Shown in pieces: positions 7,548-9,737 of a DNA stretch of 9,737 nucleotides. Made by a program: the position numbers and the translations under genes. The notes beneath the pieces are model-generated. The model worked only from the letters and a program-made list of their open reading frames with translations. It did not search any database and had not been told where the DNA came from. Source of the DNA: Leptolinea sp. UBA1437 (GTDB taxonomy: Bacteria; Chloroflexota; Anaerolineae; Anaerolineales; Anaerolineaceae); assembly GCA_002329625.1 (NCBI GenBank), contig DCTP01000113.1, forward strand, positions 4,509 through 14,245, in the 5' to 3' direction. Within the stretch, counting starts at the first letter, position 1. Each line of letters begins with the position of its first letter.

Positions 7548-8401
7548 TTCCCTTTGCTTCAAGAAATATAAAATTGTATTTCCGCGATAAAGCAACGGTT
7601 TTCTTTTCATTGCTTTCAGTCTTTATCATCATCGGTCTCTATGTATTGTTTCTCGGAAATGCCTGGACCAGCGAGTTTCCCAATCAAGAATATGCAAAAT
7701 TCATTATGAATAGTTGGATTATGGCTGGATTGATATCCGTCACGGGATTTACAACTGCCATCGGTGCATTCGAAATTATGATCCAAGATCGTGAACTGAA
7801 AATTGAAAAGGACTTTCTCTCCGCTCCAGTCAAACGCAGCAGCTTGGCAGCGGGTTATCTGTTAAGTGTGTACATTATCAGCGTCATCATGAGTTTGATT
7901 GCTTTTATTCTCGGAGAAATCTTTATTCTTGCCGATGGCGGAGAACTATTAGGTGCAGTTGCGATATTCAAAATAATCGGGATCATTTTGATTAACTCAT
8001 TCATGAGTGTTTCGATAATTCAAGTCATTATTGGATTCATTCATACAGCGAATGCTTTTTCTGCATTCAGCACAATCATCGGCACATTGATCGGTTTTTT
8101 GACGGGAATTTATCTCCCGATCGGACAACTTCCGAACAGTGTGCAAACAATTATTCGAATTTTTCCCGTTTCCCATTCTGCCTCACTTGCCCGTCAAATT
8201 TTCATGGATATTCCGCTGAAAATCGGGTTCAACGGTGTCCCTGAAGCGGCCGTCAATGGTTTCAAAGAAATGATGGGAGTCACTTTTTTTGTTGGAAGCA
8301 AAGAAATCACACCATGGATGAGTTTATGCTATATGCTGCTTATCGGAGCCCTTTTCTTTGCGATTGCCGTCATGAATCTCTCAAAAAGAAAAATGAAATA
8401 A
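7544..8401 (+). CDS. ABC-2 type transporter permease (DrrB-like)
   Basis: A 285-residue integral membrane protein forming the channel half of the exporter. A short cytoplasmic start (SRNIKLYFRDKATVF, the usual amphipathic ABC-2 opening) leads to about six hydrophobic segments: near 18-38, 56-80, 103-130, 136-165, 170-193 and 258-279. An outer loop of about 60 residues between the fifth and sixth contains FPVSHSASLARQIF. That arrangement and the basic KRKMK tail fit the ABC-2 family. ATG 7544 overlaps the ATPase stop and has AAAGGA 9 bases upstream. With one ATPase and one permease gene, the working transporter is presumably a 2+2 assembly. No regulator gene (TetR, GntR, two-component) adjoins it. 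Confidence 0.9.
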   Translation: MIPFASRNIKLYFRDKATVFFSLLSVFIIIGLYVLFLGNAWTSEFPNQEYAKFIMNSWIMAGLISVTGFTTAIGAFEIMIQDRELKIEKDFLSAPVKRSSLAAGYLLSVYIISVIMSLIAFILGEIFILADGGELLGAVAIFKIIGIILINSFMSVSIIQVIIGFIHTANAFSAFSTIIGTLIGFLTGIYLPIGQLPNSVQTIIRIFPVSHSASLARQIFMDIPLKIGFNGVPEAAVNGFKEMMGVTFFVGSKEITPWMSLCYMLLIGALFFAIAVMNLSKRKMK

Positions 8402-8562
8402 GCAAAGAATTCCTCTCTGATCGTAAGGAACTGAGATAATTTCTCTCATATGGGTTCGGGAGGTTCTTTTATTCGAAGGAAAATACGCCTCGCAGTATTA
8501 AGAGCATTTCCGACGAAGAATTAATTTTCGGATTGAGAAAATATTTATCTGAATTGAATCGA
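8402..8562. other. Gap without an annotated gene between convergent permease and amidohydrolase genes
   Basis: This 161-bp stretch separates the + strand permease from the - strand amidohydrolase. It has only weak hairpins: TGAGA/TCTCA at 8432-8436 and 8444-8448, and AATAC/GTATT at 8482-8486 and 8495-8499. Neither makes a convincing terminator. The + strand frame from 8440 is open for 50 codons up to TAA 8590-8592, reaching into the amidohydrolase on the opposite strand. It has no ATG or GTG start; it could be a gene remnant or chance. Confidence 0.6.
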
Positions 8563-9737
8563 TTAAAACAATCTCTCAAGCGATTTCTTTAAGTCAAATT
8601 TCACTTGATCTTTATCGATCGATAAAAATTCACCTTTTTCATAAAGAGTTCTTCCGTCTACCATTGTCATGATTACATCCGCAGCTTGTGCGGAATAGAC
8701 AATCAAGGAAGGATAATCATGAATCGGCATCAGATGGGGTTTATCAAGATCAATCACTGCCAAATCGGCTTTCTTTCCCACTTCCAATTCTCCACAATTC
8801 GAGCGCCCTTGAGCAGCTGCACCGTTTAAAGTCGCCATCGTAAGGACTTCGTTTGGAGACAAAACGGTCGGGTCCTGAGAAAAACCGCAATGAATTAATG
8901 CGGTCAATGCCATCTCTTCGATCATATTTTGGTTGTTGTTACTGGCGGACGAATCCGTTCCGATCGTTATACGCAGTCCTTTTTCTTTCATCTTCCGAAT
9001 CGGCATAACACCGCTTCCCAATTTCATATTACTGGAAGGATTGTGAACAACCGTCACATCTTTTTCCTTCAGTAAGAGAATATCTTCCGGCTCCACCATC
9101 ACACAATGTGCCGCGATTGTCGGATTATCAAATGTTCCCAGATCATAGAACCAGGCAGCTGGAGTTTTTCCGTAGCGCTTCTTACATTCTTCGTGTTCTT
9201 TTTTGGTTTCGGAAAGATGAATATGCATCCGACCTTTTTTTCCTCTACATATTTCCGAATACTCGCGGACAATCTCAACATTATTGGTATACTCGGCATG
9301 AATCGCAAAATCAGTAATAATTCTTCCATCTGCGATACCGTTAAATTCATCAAAAAATTCGACCGATAATCTCATAATCTCTTTGTTTTTATTCAAATCG
9401 GAAGCCATAACCGCCATAATCGGAAAACTAAGGTTTGCTTTCATTCCTGATTGAATCACATCCTCGATATAATGGTTCGGATAATGGTACATATCAGAAA
9501 AAGAGACCACTCCGGAAGCCAACATTTCCATCATTTCCAACCTGACTCCTACGCTCTTATCCGCAGGGATCATTTTCTGTTCAATCGGGAGCATAGCTTC
9601 AAATAACCAACGATCTAATGGCAAATTAGTTCCCAAACCGCGTAAAGCAGCCATCGGTGTATGAGTATGCATGTTATATAAACCCGGAATAATCAGACAG
9701 TTGTAAAGATTTTTTTCAATATCATATTTTTCAATCG
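8563..9737 (-). CDS. MTA/SAH deaminase-like amidohydrolase (5' end outside the window)
   Basis: A metal-dependent amidohydrolase close to Thermotoga Tm0936, which deaminates S-adenosylhomocysteine and 5'-methylthioadenosine. The frame stays open past ATG 9672 to the right edge, reading LIIPGLYN before MHTHTP, so that Met lies in the metal motif and is not the start; roughly 40-50 N-terminal residues are missing. Counting from that Met, the metal and catalytic residues are complete: H2 and H4 (HTH), H152 and E155 (HLSE), H189 (AAHC) and D240 (GTDSSASNNN). HNPSSNMKLGSG (210-221) is a family signature. H125 sits in FAIHAEYT where Tm0936 has FGPHSPY, and I see no counterpart of Tm0936's substrate-carboxylate arginine loop. 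The deaminase substrate could therefore differ; a triazine- or guanine-type deaminase is possible. TAA is at 8563-8565. Confidence 0.85.
   Translation of the reverse strand, partial: IEKYDIEKNLYNCLIIPGLYNMHTHTPMAALRGLGTNLPLDRWLFEAMLPIEQKMIPADKSVGVRLEMMEMLASGVVSFSDMYHYPNHYIEDVIQSGMKANLSFPIMAVMASDLNKNKEIMRLSVEFFDEFNGIADGRIITDFAIHAEYTNNVEIVREYSEICRGKKGRMHIHLSETKKEHEECKKRYGKTPAAWFYDLGTFDNPTIAAHCVMVEPEDILLLKEKDVTVVHNPSSNMKLGSGVMPIRKMKEKGLRITIGTDSSASNNNQNMIEEMALTALIHCGFSQDPTVLSPNEVLTMATLNGAAAQGRSNCGELEVGKKADLAVIDLDKPHLMPIHDYPSLIVYSAQAADVIMTMVDGRTLYEKGEFLSIDKDQVKFDLKKSLERLF
8611..8626. repeat. 16-bp perfect palindrome
   Basis: TTTATCGATCGATAAA reads the same on both strands and lies near the 3' end of the amidohydrolase gene, coding for part of its FLSIDKD segment. 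It has the symmetry of an operator, but a site inside a gene end with no nearby promoter makes a regulatory role unlikely. Confidence 0.4.

Noticed and set aside
8450..8524. 24-codon ATG frame (MGSGGSFIRRK) in the gap after the permease
   Set aside because: It has no ribosome binding site, is very short, and conflicts with the longer open frame in the same DNA.
8402..8562. Terminator between the permease and amidohydrolase genes
   Set aside because: The only stems I can find are about 5 bp and lack a proper T-run, so I do not call one.

Overview
The window reads as ordinary bacterial chromosome: densely packed housekeeping and accessory metabolic genes in short runs of alternating orientation, with moderately AT-rich DNA, good Shine-Dalgarno sites and ATGA-type overlaps. 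I see no insertion sequence, phage gene, CRISPR array, tRNA or rRNA. The best lineage clue is the MtaB-type methylthiotransferase. Its N-terminal GCRLNQAE, its radical-SAM loop continuing as LTRLARG, and its short C-terminus resemble the proteins I recall from Chloroflexota (Anaerolineae-like). The fused TGS/ThrRS-like nucleoside kinase and the DPPKFGRG methyltransferase fit that group too. This placement comes from remembered family features, not from a search.

Layout, left to right. (1) The 3' end of an unrecognised + strand gene stops at 153 and faces a - strand nucleoside kinase (214-1923) across a perfect 16-bp hairpin that should terminate both. (2) Diverging from the kinase is a + strand pair: a SanA/YdcF-like membrane-anchored protein (1995-2627) overlapping an aldo/keto reductase (2624-3475). 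(3) Converging on that pair, with the two stop codons sharing one TTAA, is a - strand cluster transcribed as class I rRNA-type methyltransferase (6569-5589), proC (5585-4758) and mtaB (4761-3472). These are joined by a 3-nt gap and a TTGA overlap, so probably one operon. (4) Diverging from that operon is a two-gene ABC-2 exporter: ATPase 6633-7547 and permease 7544-8401. (5) After a 161-bp gap with no annotated gene comes the 3' part of a - strand MTA/SAH-deaminase-like amidohydrolase. It runs off the right edge, so its true start is outside the window.

Functionally these are small independent units: nucleoside salvage, envelope-associated SanA-like protein plus a carbonyl reductase, proline synthesis with tRNA/rRNA modification, a drug- or lipid-type exporter, and purine-thioether/adenosine deamination. 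I found no gene set that looks like an undescribed multi-gene system. The items most worth a second look are at DNA level: a perfect 17-bp inverted repeat with nested inner stems inside the 3' end of mtaB, beside the overlapping convergent stops; a roughly four-fold excess of CGATCG by hand count; a 16-bp perfect palindrome in the amidohydrolase; and a start-less 50-codon open frame at 8440-8592.
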